DNA from: Larus michahellis
Lineage: Eukaryota; Chordata; Aves; Charadriiformes; Laridae
Direction: 5' to 3'
Length of the DNA: 64,000 nucleotides
NCBI RefSeq assembly: GCF_964199755.1
Contig: NC_133903.1
Coordinates: forward strand, 56,302,739 to 56,366,738
Below are positions 36,501 through 47,923 of this stretch, in pieces. Every line of letters starts with the position of its first letter. The stretch's first letter is position 1. Under the pieces are notes generated by a model that saw only the letters and a list, made by a program, of their open reading frames with translations, did no database searches and was not told the origin of the DNA. The position numbers and the translations under genes were made by a program.

Positions 36501-39500
36501 CTGGCATTTCTGTAAGATAAAAGAGGGAAGAGACTCCTAGAGGAAGCAAAGTAGGAGAGAATAGAAAGATTTATTTATTGCCTTGCCCAAAGAGAAGCTA
36601 ACCTCAGAATGCCCCTCCAAGTTATATAGCCCTGGGGGAAGGCCTAGCTCCTTGGTTTCCAGATCCCCAGAAGTGATTAACTGGAATAATTAAGGATAAA
36701 TATTTTGGTTAAATATAATCTATATGGACATTTTGTCTGGCTTGTTTTAATCTTTTTATCCTTTGCTTCAAGTTTTGCTGAATATCAGCTCTGCTTAAAT
36801 AAATATTAATCAAGCTGACAATGTGAACTAAGTTCTAAGTGGAATTCTGATTTATCAAACATCTGGGATATTCAGATGCTATTTTTGTGCTAGGCGCTCT
36901 CTGAGGTGTGAGGATGAACTGGTAAGTGGTTAAATCATTCCTGGATGTCCTCTGACAGAAGGCCTAACCGTAAAGTGATGCAAAAACACAAAAGAAAAAG
37001 TTGTGGTAGCTATGTGACATCTTTCATCTAAAAGACCAAATTTCTATTCCAAATTTCCTAGTGCCTCTAAAATTCAGATTTGTTTCCGATATTTTATGCT
37101 GTTTTGTTAATGATTTTCATATATTCAGAAAGTCTGTCATCCTTTGCATTCCGCTAATGAAGTAACTTGTTTTATTCATTGGATAGTGATTTAAAAGTGA
37201 TGTTGCTATGATAACAGGAAAAGAAAAGGCAGTTACACAAAAGTGGCAGAAAGGAAACAAAAAAGTTGCTCAAGGCCCGTGAGTTGTGTCTTGATGAGGC
37301 AACTTACAGGTATGTTAAATACCATCATTTTACTAGTGCTCTGTGTCCACCACCTCCTGGCTCAGCACATGCTCACAAAGCATGTGCTCAGCATCGCTCC
37401 GCTGTCTGCCAGGAGGAGGAGGTTTTCTTCATAGCTGTAACTCCTGCATTTTCCTTTCTCCTCAGAAGTGCTGGTTCCCCCTCAGGAACAGGTTAGACTC
37501 TTCTGGTTTTGTTCCTGGATTGCGTTCTGTTTCTTTGTCTACTAGACTGAGGGTAAACCACAAACCTCGGGGCTCCTGCAGCAGGAGTATCTGTGCAGGT
37601 ACTAGGTAGCACAAGTAAACTCACAGTAAACAAATCTGTATTTAAGAATGCAGTGTAGGAATGTCTCCACGCTGTAGAGAGAGCATCTGAGGTGGCACAA
37701 GGAAGGGGATGATCTGGAGCTGCTGGCAGGCGCGGGGCCCCAGGAGCTGGCTGGCAGCAGCAGCCGAGGCGTGCGGGTCAGTGCTGCGTGCCACGGGGCT
37801 GCGGACGATGCACTGTCAAGTAAACATGCTGGAGATGGGAGGCTGAGATGAGCTCTTTTGAAGTCCTGGTTCTTCAGACTGACTGAGGACAGCCAGCCCC
37901 GAGCTGGTCACCCATCCCTTTCTCCATCTCTGTTTTATGCCCTGCCCTCCTCTGTTAGTTCTGGGAACATCCTTCACAGATCCACCAAGTCTTTAATTAT
38001 TGCTAGCAGCCGTGAATGTTAAATAACATTAGAAAACATGTGCGGCTGGGAGAGTAAAGTAATTCTTTTTTTTTTGGATCTGACCCAAAAATTCTAGTTT
38101 GTGCTTATGATATACATAAGGAGAATGTCAGTAAGTTGGAGCAAAATCACTTGTGACAGATACACAGGCACGTCCCCAGCCTTAGCATGTTTAAAGGTAT
38201 GGAGGGCTCTTAAGCAGTCTCGAACTGCTGCCTCATAGCTGTCCTGTAATAGCAACAAAATGAATCATTAATATTTAACATTGAGCCTGATCTTTTTTTG
38301 ACTGACTGACTGAATTTAAAAAAAAAAAAAAGTTACCTTTTTTTTATAGACAGTTGGAAAACACTGGCCAATGCTTTTGCAACAAGGAAAAAATATTCAC
38401 AATTTTTTCAGTTTTGTGATCTGTTGCTGGGATGGAAGGAGAAATGAGAAACCGAAGATGAGCACTTACAGAACGAACTTGCCATTATTCCATATCGGAG
38501 GAGTGACTGAATGCAGCTGATGAGCAGAAGCAGTGATGCAGAGATGCATAGCCTTGGGCAGTGACTAATGTTCCGTTGGTGTTTTGCATCAGTGAGTAAA
38601 AATGGACTGTGCAGGGTTGCTATAATACTCAGTAGTTTCCTTTAGAAATTTGGAGTATGCGACAGCATGCCAAAAATCTCTCTGCTGTACGTGTTGGGGG
38701 TGACTTCTTGTTCAGTCGGTTGAATTGACCACACTGTACGTCTCACTCCCGTACAAGCTCGCCTTAAGGAGCCAGCCTGGAAGAGAGACAATAGGAGGTG
38801 ACAGTGCCACTTACTTAGAAGAGGAAAGCAAAGTGCATGTTGAATTGGACTTGTATTTGTCACATTAAAATATCCTTGTCTGCTGTAACAATTAACAGGT
38901 AGTTAGGTTAAAGCCTCTATTATCTTACCATCATTTTCCCGATCTTTCTGTATGGAAATAAGAAGATACTCGGTAGCTTGGAAGTACACAGGAAAAAGCC
39001 ACGGTAGTCTTGAGGAGCACTTCGTGTAACACATTGCAATGACACTAAGCTGCATCATGTATTTTGGGCTGACTGTAATTGATATGCCACAAAACATTTT
39101 ATAGAGTTCAAGTGCAGAAGGTAGAATGGTGGACCTCGACAGAAGCAGCCAAATCCCCAGCTGCGGTGAGCTGGAGTAACTTTGTCCCCGTCAAAGGACT
39201 AACCAGACTTACACCAAGTAAATTTGACCTTTAATGTGAAAGACAACTGCCTCATGTAGCAGCCAGCTTTTCTTTCTCTGCATTTTGTAAAGTACAGATC
39301 TCCTTCTTGACATGAGAGCTGTTATCTTCAGGTATCACCGGCGGCTAAAAACCACCAAATAAACCTAAAGGTTTTGCAGCTAAAAGGTTCATTCTGTTCT
39401 TTAAAAAGGGCTCATATAATTCCCATTACTGTCACTTGGAGTTATGTATAAAGGATGCACAGGAAAGAAATTCTAGAACTTAAGACAAATAACATTTTTA

Positions 39501-39622
39501 ACAAGAAAATGAATATAAAGTTGTCAATGTAATTTAATTCCTAAGCAGCAAATATCGGACCTATTTGGTTACAAAAATAATCTTTGTTCTTTCAGTGTTT
39601 CTCTAGTTACAATGTGAATTCC
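33594..39622. other. AT-rich DNA without supported genes
   Basis: No repeat family or gene is recognised. Plus frames at 35218-35526 and 35559-35882 are longer than most nearby but carry no domain I know. A 10-base hairpin lies at 37364-37388 and a small (GACT)n near 38299. Confidence 0.5.
37364..37388. repeat. perfect 10-bp hairpin
   Basis: AGCACATGCT, a five-base loop CACAA, then AGCATGTGCT: a perfect stem of ten. Seen directly. The stem is too short on its own for a typical microRNA precursor. Confidence 0.7.
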
Positions 39623-39796
39623 TTAAATATTTACATTTAAATATGTAAATATAAATACATAATTTACAAGTGTATAAATATAAGCACAGACATTTATAAA
39701 TATAGACACATAAATATGTAAAAATCCTAAACACACACAAATACATAAAATAGAAACAGAGAAATATAAATATGTAAGCATGCAAAGATAAATATC
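39623..39796. repeat. AT-rich degenerate tandem repeat
   Basis: The motif AAATATGTAAATATA/AAATACATAAA recurs many times with changes over about 170 bases. It behaves as a low-complexity minisatellite. Frames through it are rich in Tyr, Ile, Phe and Leu and are artefacts. Confidence 0.75.
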
Positions 39797-40009
39797 CATT
39801 TTTTGCATGTATTTTGTAGTGTGCTTTCTTTTCAGATACTTGCTAAGTTTCTGACACTGTGATACCTGTGCTTCTCTGTGATCCGTGGAGCCGCAGGAGG
39901 CGGTGATGGGTGTGTAGGTGATGGATGCTCTGCCATTTCACCTGCCCCAAGAAGCGAACTGCTCAGTGTGCCTGCAGACGGCGGGTTGGTTTGGGAGGAG
40001 AGGGCAGAG

Positions 40010-40560
40010 GGTGGCCAGCAGGTCCAGGGAGGTCATCCTCCAACTCCGCTCTGCCCTGGGGAGGCCACATCTGCAGGGCTGTGTCCAGCTCTGGGCCCCC
40101 CAGTTCCAGAAGGACAGGGAACTGCTGGAGAGAGTCCAGCGGAGGCTACAGAGATGATGAAGGAACTGGAGTATCTCTGTGCTGGGCAAGGCGGAGAGCC
40201 CTGGGGCTGTTCCGCTGGAGAAGGGCAGGCTGAGAGGGATCTCATCGATGCTCGGCAAGAGGATGGGGCCAGGCTCTTCTCAGCGGTGCCCGGGGACAGG
40301 ACAAGGGGCAACGGGCACAAACTGGAACACGGGAAATTCCATCTCAACATGAGGAGGAACTTTCTTGTGAGGGTGGCAGAGCCCTGGCACAGGCTGCCCA
40401 GAGAGGTGTGGAGTCTCCGTCTCTGGAGACATCCCAACCCCGCCTGGACGCGTTCCTGTGCCACCTGCTCTGGGTGACCCTGGTCTGGCAGGGAGGTGGA
40501 GGAGATGATCTCCAGAGGTCCCTTCCAACCCCTGTCAGCCTGGGATTCTGTGGTTCTGTG
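40010..40560 (+). mobile_element. CR1 LINE 3' portion with small deletions
   Basis: It begins near GTGGCCAGCAGGTCCAGGGA and continues through the ORF2 C-terminal region ([48 protein letters not shown]) to the tail GGGATTCTGTGGTTCTGTG. Compared with the general CR1 layout, about 30 bases (the usual TTATAAATATCTAAAGGGTG segment) are missing near 40250, and the upstream part is in a different frame from the downstream part, so there are frameshifts. Same orientation and similar sequence to the copy at 2378-2795. Confidence 0.95.
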
Positions 40561-41642
40561 AGCCCACTGCAGCGGTGTGGTCTGGGTGTGAGCCCACGAG
40601 AATCAGCTGCACAAAGCTGAATTCCTCCTCTCCCCCAGTACATTTCATTGTATACCTCTCCTGAGGTACTCCTTGCAGCATTTCTAGTTACTGCGCTGAG
40701 ACACCATGGGCTGGATTATACGTGGGACACACAGTCAGTGGTGGGAGGCTTTGTCCTTCCAGAAGGCTCTAATTTTGTAGAAGTGCCGTTGCCTGCCTGG
40801 GAAGCGTGTCTGTGCGAAAGGCATGCATAGCCTCTCTCCTCACAGCCGGTTGTGTCTGCTCCGAGCGTGGAGATGGGCCTGCCCTCAGGCAGCTACGTTG
40901 TCCGCGTGAGGGGAAAGTACTGTTTTTTCTGTGTCCTCGTGGGGCAAAACACCTCAGCTGGGCCAGTTCCGCCTTATTGCCGGACTTCTGACAGCACAAA
41001 CTTGTGGCCTCCATCTCCAGCCCCTGTGGCGGTGGCGAGGGGGGCTCTGACTGGCGGGTTTTGGCGGGAAGGGGCTGTGGCGGAGCCAGCTGGGACCGGT
41101 TTGGGCTGGTCGTGGGCCGCCCCTCACAGCCGCTGAGGAGATGCTGAGCACTCCCTGTCCCGTGCCAGGTCAGAACGCTGTAAGATCACCTCAGCTTTTT
41201 TCTGCAAAGTAAGTTCTTCACCTCCATTGTTGAAGAGAACAGCTTAGAGGCACGATCCATAAGGACTCAAATGTCAGGCTTGAATGAAAAAGAATGCAAA
41301 ATCCAGTCCTTCTGTCAACATTTTTGGAGGAGTTTATTGTGTTGTGGTGGAGCTGACTCATAACTTTTTTCAGTTCTTTTTTTCAGTTCACTTTTTAGAG
41401 TTTATTTTTTATAAGCCAGCTAGTCTGACAATCTAGAACTCCTCCCGGTAGCATGAGAAGAGCTCTCTGTGAAAGAAAAATCGGAATTTTATTGAAATCC
41501 AGGTCATTGTGAGGATGAATTCAGGCTTCTGTTTACTCTCCCTAAGGAGAGTTGGTTAAACCTGGAGAGTTAATTAGGAGCTGTCTTTGAGGGTCCTCAC
41601 AGTCTAGCTTCCCTTAGCTCCCTGGGGTCCCGCTCTCTGCAC

Positions 41643-42162
41643 CAGGGGGTGTTGGTTGACAGCGGCTGACTGTGAGCCAGCAGTGTGCCCAGGTGGCCAA
41701 GGAGGCCAGCAGCGTCCTGGCCTGTACCAGCACTAGTGTGGCCAGCAGGACGGGGGCAGTGACCGTCCCCCTGTACTGGGCACTGGCGAGGCCCCACCTC
41801 AAGGGCTGTGTCCAGTTTTGGGCCCCTCACTCCAGGAAAGACATTGAGGGGCTGGAGCGTGTCCAGAGAAGGGCGACGGAGCTGGTGAGGGGTCTGGAGC
41901 ACAAGCCTTGTGAGGAGCGGCTGAGGGAGCTGGGGGTGTTCAGCCTGGAGAGAAGGGGGCTGAGGGGAGACCTGCTCGCTCTCTACAACTACCTGAGGTA
42001 AACTTGGAGGTATTCAATAATAAATACCCTGGAGATATTTAAAAGCCATGTAGATGTGGTGCTGAGGGACATGGTTTAGTGGTAACTCAGCAGTGTTAGG
42101 TTAATGATTGGACTTCAAGAAGATCTTAAAGGTCTTTTCCAACCTAAATGATTCTATGATTT
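41643..42162 (+). mobile_element. CR1 LINE 3' portion with internal deletion
   Basis: It starts at the GGGGGTGTTGGTTGACAGC segment and is open as ORF2 C-terminus ([56 protein letters not shown]) to about 42000. Then it jumps to the segment TGGAGATATTTAAAAGCC and the tail ATTCTATGATT. Comparison with the copy at 25812-26466 shows that about 200 bases between these two parts are missing. It lies about 1.1 kb after another plus-strand CR1. Confidence 0.96.
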
Positions 42163-44492
42163 GCCGGTAACTGTGGATATTTGGAATTGCTCCAGCCCTC
42201 TGTGGGCAACGCACGAGTAATTTCGGCTAAAGAAATCAGCCAGGGATCAAAACAGCCTGTTTCCAAATGCCATATACCATACAAAATATGAAATACATCT
42301 GTATCAAATTAATTACTGGTACAATTCCAGTAGCAAGAGTGGGAATTTGATCCTGGATGAACCCGGCAGTATGCTCACCTCAGTATTTCCCAGGTGCTAG
42401 CTAAAGGCAAAAGGGATAAAACCCCAATTTTTTGTCCTGTGAGCAGTTCTGTATAGTCAGGCTGTCCCACAGCTGGGGAGTAGCCAGGCTGTGCGCGGTG
42501 CAGTGAGGATGGACACCTCTGCAGGAGCTGCACGGGTGTGCAGAGAACAGGCTGAGCGAGCGGGGAAGCCATCTGTGCCTGCCCGGAGCGGGGCGCACCG
42601 GGAGTCAGCGTCTCGGGGAGCATCAGCTGCCCTGTTGTCATGTGGCACCTACCACAGGGCCAAAAAATGATGCACATCTCCAGACGCTTAATCAGATGCT
42701 TTGGCCATGAGATTGTGTTTCCTCTTCTAATCTGATTTAAAGTATTCAGGTGTGTTTTGCTTCAATAAATAACCTCTTAATATAAAAGGATTGCTATTTT
42801 GTCATTGTGCCAGAGATGAAAAGGGCCAGAGGATAATTATATAAATGAGGGGGAAAAAAAAAAGAGGGTAAGGCTGCGATTATGAAGGCTGTGATTATGA
42901 AGCTAGGTATCTTATTTTTCTAAAGGTAAGGTACTTCTCATGAAAATGGAAGTATGGACAGATTTTTAGTCTTTTCATACCAAAACTTCAATCTGACAAC
43001 TATGCACTACAAATTAACTATGTTTTCCTGATCAGTGATGATCTGACATGATCCTGTCAGCTATAAGGGAACTCACCCAAGCCTTCTGGGTGACTTCGCT
43101 GGTGTTTGGAAGGTTGGAGGTGGGAAGCTGGTGGAATGCTGTGTTGTAGAAGTCCTCCTCAGCAATGCAGGACTGCTGACAAGATGCAGTGCTGAAGCAG
43201 CAGTGTAGCAGTAGCTTTTACAATCCCTTTCCTCTTCTGATCTGACCAAATTTGTGAGGGAAGTGTGGGGTCAGATACATGCACGTGTGCAATCCTATAA
43301 GCAGTGGAATCTCAGCAAATATACTCCCATAGTGCATATGAGCACGAGTCTGCTCTTGTTGCTGGACACTTGTGATGTTGCTGCATTTACCCTTGAGTGA
43401 AGGCAGTAGGGGCATGGGCATTTCTGGTGAAGAAAATACTGGAATCAAAATCTAATGGGCAAAACTGGAAGAATAAATCTGTCCTTGGTTTGCTTCCAGC
43501 ACAGATACCCACAGGGCTTATTTGAATGTGTGAATATGACTGCCTGAATGTGTCTGCTTGTATGTCTGTATTTTTCTTCTAAATTGCTGTTATATTTTGA
43601 GGAGAGAAAGAGCATCTGGTGCATCAGAAGGACAGTGCTGTATGGAGCTGTAGTGCCGTAGGCTGTGAGTTAAGTCCCTCTCTGTGGGAGTCCACAGATT
43701 GTCCCTCCCTTGGTTGGGAACTCTGAGTTGCAGACCCATGTTGGCATCTTGCTAGCGGACAGGACTAATGGGCTGGCCCTGGAATAAAAGCACAAACAAA
43801 TTCCAGAGCTTGTCACTGGCAAGTCACAAGTGGGCTCAGAAATAGCTTCTTCAAAGGAAAGCACAGTTTATTCATTGTTTTTCTGGGCACTAGTATGTGA
43901 AATTTGTGGTTAAAATGGGAGTCCAATGATTTCATGCACCTAAAGTGTGGTCAGTGTATAACTCCTGGTCAGGCTAATTACCCTCGTTTTTGGAGTGCAA
44001 AGAAAAAGGCAAATTTTATTAAATATATGTTTCTTAGACTTTTTCTCTCTATGCTTTTTAAACCTAAGCTATAAGTTTTAGCTATATACACAAGTGATTC
44101 CATAAGGTTTCATTAGCACATTGGAGGGCTTGGTGGCAGAAACAATGGAGCACTGTTAAACTTATGAGTGATGTATTGCCTATGTCAGTATGAACATCTG
44201 TACAATGGGAAAAAATGTACGCGCTTTGGAAATGGAAGCTAATGAAATGAAATTACCGAGATGAAACATGAGCGATTCCAGCGAAAGCCACATCCATCTC
44301 TGCAGTGATGAATGCCTCCCGGCAGGTCCGAGTGGAAACCATGGGAGTGCAGCAGCGTGTTGCTCACTGCTGCTAAACTGCAGGTTGAGCACTCGCTGGG
44401 GAGCTGCTGAGCTGCTGCCTTGGGAGCAACACTTGCATAATGAAAGAGAGCAAGCTGCTCATAGCAGAGGTGCATGTTTCTGGCTTTCTAGC

Positions 44493-44547
44493 AAGAAAGA
44501 AGAAAAAAAAAAAAAAGGAGAGCAGGGGAAAAAAGAGAGAAAAGAGA
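44493..44547. repeat. polypurine tract
   Basis: About 55 bases of A and G interrupted by a single C at 44523, including A14 followed by GGAGAG and GGGGAAAAAAGAGAG. Such tracts can adopt triplex (H-DNA) structure. Confidence 0.8.
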
Positions 44548-47500
44548 TAACTGTGTAGTAATGACTCAAGGTCTGTATTTTCCCCTTTCCTTCACTTCAG
44601 TAAGATTTGGTAAGTTATGATTTTCTACAGACAATTCTACTTTGAAGGTTTTTCAATTAAGTTACTTAACACAGAATAAGCCCCTGGGAGTATCTTGAGG
44701 TGAAGACAAAATGTAGCATGCTGATACGCTAATAAAAAATAACTAAAATACTAATACTACAATGATTTGGGATTCTTTTAACATTATATGTACTTATCCT
44801 TTTCTTTCTATTCACCCATATTTAAAATAAATTAAAAAAAAAAAAGCTAACTGGATGTAGAATAAAAAGGCTAATTGTATCTCCTGACACCATTCCTGCC
44901 CTCACCCAGTTCCGGGGGAATACAGGGTGCTGCAGGGGATCACACATGCCGTCAGGCAGAGATTTGCAAAGCAGTGAACATGTTTAGTAGAGTTAATTCT
45001 TAGCTTTCTAAGTTGAGCGTGAAAGGTAAAACATATTCTCACTGTTGCGAAGATGGTAGTGTAAAACCTGAGAATTCCTTTGTGGCTGTTTCTTGTTAAT
45101 GCAGTAAATACAGTAGTAGGCAGAATTTCTGCTAGCGGGCTGCCAAGTGTTTATCTGCAGTTTCCCAGTATATTTCCATGAGATTCAGAGGAACTTACTT
45201 TATAGTCATTTTGTCATCTGTTCCTTTCACTTTCTTATCTCTGCTTTTACTTTTTAAATCTTTTTTTCCTAAAAAAAAATTTAAAGTATGCACAGGATTT
45301 AAAAACAGTGCTTCCTTGCCACTGTACTCTTAATGCACATTTACACCTTGTTGCAGCAACTAGAATCTTAATTTATGTTACTTTCAAATTTAAGAAACTA
45401 GAAAATAACACTCTGAATGTGCTTTTAAATTTTTTTATTTTCTGAAACATACAGCTGAAGCCAAATACTAGGTAACAAGTGTGGTAAAAGCTTGAACTGC
45501 ATCCTGTCTTAAGGTCTAGCTCTATTTGATTCATTTTTCAAGTTAAGTGATGTGGCGTGAGTATTTCTGAGAACAAAGTTGGCTGGTCCTATACTATGTA
45601 GTCAGCTATATAGATGACACCATAGTTTATTGCACATTATGGCTTTGATATTTACCATTGTCCCAGTACCTCTTCCTTTTTATTTCCTGTCGTCGTAACC
45701 AATAGACTGGTTTGTCGTCTCTTGGCTCCCATGATTACAATCCTTTGAAACTCAGTCATTCTAAGCACCTCCTCCAGGTATCATGTCTAGTTTTTCCTAA
45801 TTTGGAAATAATTATTTATGGCCTTAAAACACAAATACAAATTGCTGATGTAGTTAATTAGTGATCCAGAAAAAGGCCGATAGCTCACATCATTAAAGAT
45901 TTAGACTTCTGTTTTTGCAAACTAGATATTACCAATGCATTTGCTCAAAAATTCTCAGAGTAAAACTAGAGGACTGTTTGAAGAAAATATATAAAATATA
46001 GTGGGTGAATTGAAAATTTAGCGTTGTTTGTTGTGTCAGTATCCTCTTTTTTATTTCAGAGCCTCTCAGATTTGTTTTGTCTCTGTCTTCTTTGTCTTGT
46101 TTTGTTTAGAACTTTTGTTATAGCTTTTGCTTTTCTGTATTCTTGCAAAATGCAGTGCATATTGTGTTTTTCTGGCCTGCAGACTTTTTGTAGGAAGCAC
46201 TTAAGGCATTCTGGGATTCTTTACTGTTGCCACATTGCCACATTGCTGGATGCTAAACCCAATTTCTAGAGCAGAAAGTTTGAAAATCCAAGGCAGGCAG
46301 AGTGCCATCTTATTACAGGAGCGTGAGATTTTGCAGCTTAATTTTGGAGTACTTGCCAATACGACCACATAAGCTTTGTTTAGGTGCTATTTACTCTTTA
46401 AAATAACTGGTTGTTGTTTCTTTTGTTTTACGTCCTCATCTTTTTATGTCATCATCTTTTGTACAGAAGATTTCATTTCCATGTTATCTTCTTCTCAGAA
46501 ATTATCCCAACATAACTTTCTGTGGTTTCCTCCATTTCTAACATTTATTGATGAATGTTACGACAGCATGAAGGTGGCAAGATGGTTTTAAATGGTGTGT
46601 TTGTCAATAATCATGAAATGTTTTTTCCTGACTCCTGTGCTTTGTCTTTAATCACTGTTCAGATTTGCAGCCATAACAAATTTTCCTTTCATTCATGCTT
46701 CTTTCCTCTCTCATGCTTTTTTTTTTTTTTTTGTAGTCTTATTATCAGACAGTTTAGGTATCATCGATCATCTCGAAAAATTGTTGATTAATTTTGCTCA
46801 GTACATATTTCTCAAAGTTCTCTCATTTTCCAGACTAAGATCCCTTCCTAGAGATTTGGGCTAGGTTTTTTTTTCTCTTCGTCTCTTCTCTCTCACTTTA
46901 ACGTGGAGTGAATCATTAGTGGGTATAATCTCTTCCATCTCAGTTTTTTGCAGTAATTTTCTCTCATATTAGGCTGGTGGTTAACTGTTAATTTTTGGAG
47001 GAAGCTTTTTTCCTCCATTTTTCATTTCCCTCGTGACCACTGAAGAAAAATGCAATGTTCCACCTCACTTTCTCCCTTACTTGAGTCCCTTTAACTCTTT
47101 CATTGATGTTTTACATGCATGATTTCCAACTCTTCTAGAGCCAAGTTTTGCTGCTACTGTCTTCATCTTTCTGCAAGTTGATGGGAAGCAAAGTGGACGC
47201 AAGCAAGGTCCTGACTCTGCTCACTCATTCCCTGGCAGTAAAGACACTTAGGTGTGTACACAGACCTGGGCTGCAGTATTTTCTGCAGGAAGTTTATTTC
47301 TTCCTCCCACGGGCAAAGATGCTGGAATAGATACTGAGCTGCAGAGTTAGTTACAGTCTCCATAATGCATTGCTCTAGGGACAACAGAAAAAAGAAAGTT
47401 GCCTTTCCTTGCTTAAACAAGATAATTTATTTAATGATGTAGCTTATCTCCTTAGTCTTCAGGCACTTACCTATACTTATTATTCTTGTGTTATTTCCAT

Positions 47501-47870
47501 ATGTATGGTGGGCAGTAATCCCTTTGTCATTTTTAGCTTTCTTTTCTATCTTTCACGTGCACTTCAGCTTTCTTTCATAAGGCCTCCTGTCTTTTTTATA
47601 GTCTTACATATTTGGGAAGTATTTGCTCCTTTTTCTCCTTGGATTTAGTATTGCCCTAATCAGCTGCTTTTGCCAGTAGACATTTGTATGTACTTTTTGT
47701 TCATTAAAAAAGAAAAATCATTCCTCACTCAGCACATAATTGTCTGATTTACATTCTTTTGTTCTCTCCGTGCAGTGCTATGAAGGAACCCTCCTAGATA
47801 CACTTTTGTAACTTGTTTAAACAAACCCATTCAAATTTATTTTTCTCTCCTTGCTGTAGCGCTAATTTCT

Positions 47871-47923
47871 GGGGTTTTTTTGTGGTTTGGGGTTTTTTTG
47901 TGGTTTAGGATTTTTTTGGTTTT
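47871..47923. repeat. 18-bp tandem repeat
   Basis: GGGGTTTTTTTGTGGTTT occurs twice exactly (47871-47888 and 47889-47906), then a degenerate third copy. Confidence 0.85.

Noticed and set aside
39878..40477. A 199-codon plus frame
   Set aside because: Its second half is the CR1 ORF2 remnant and its first half is the same element out of frame plus flank.
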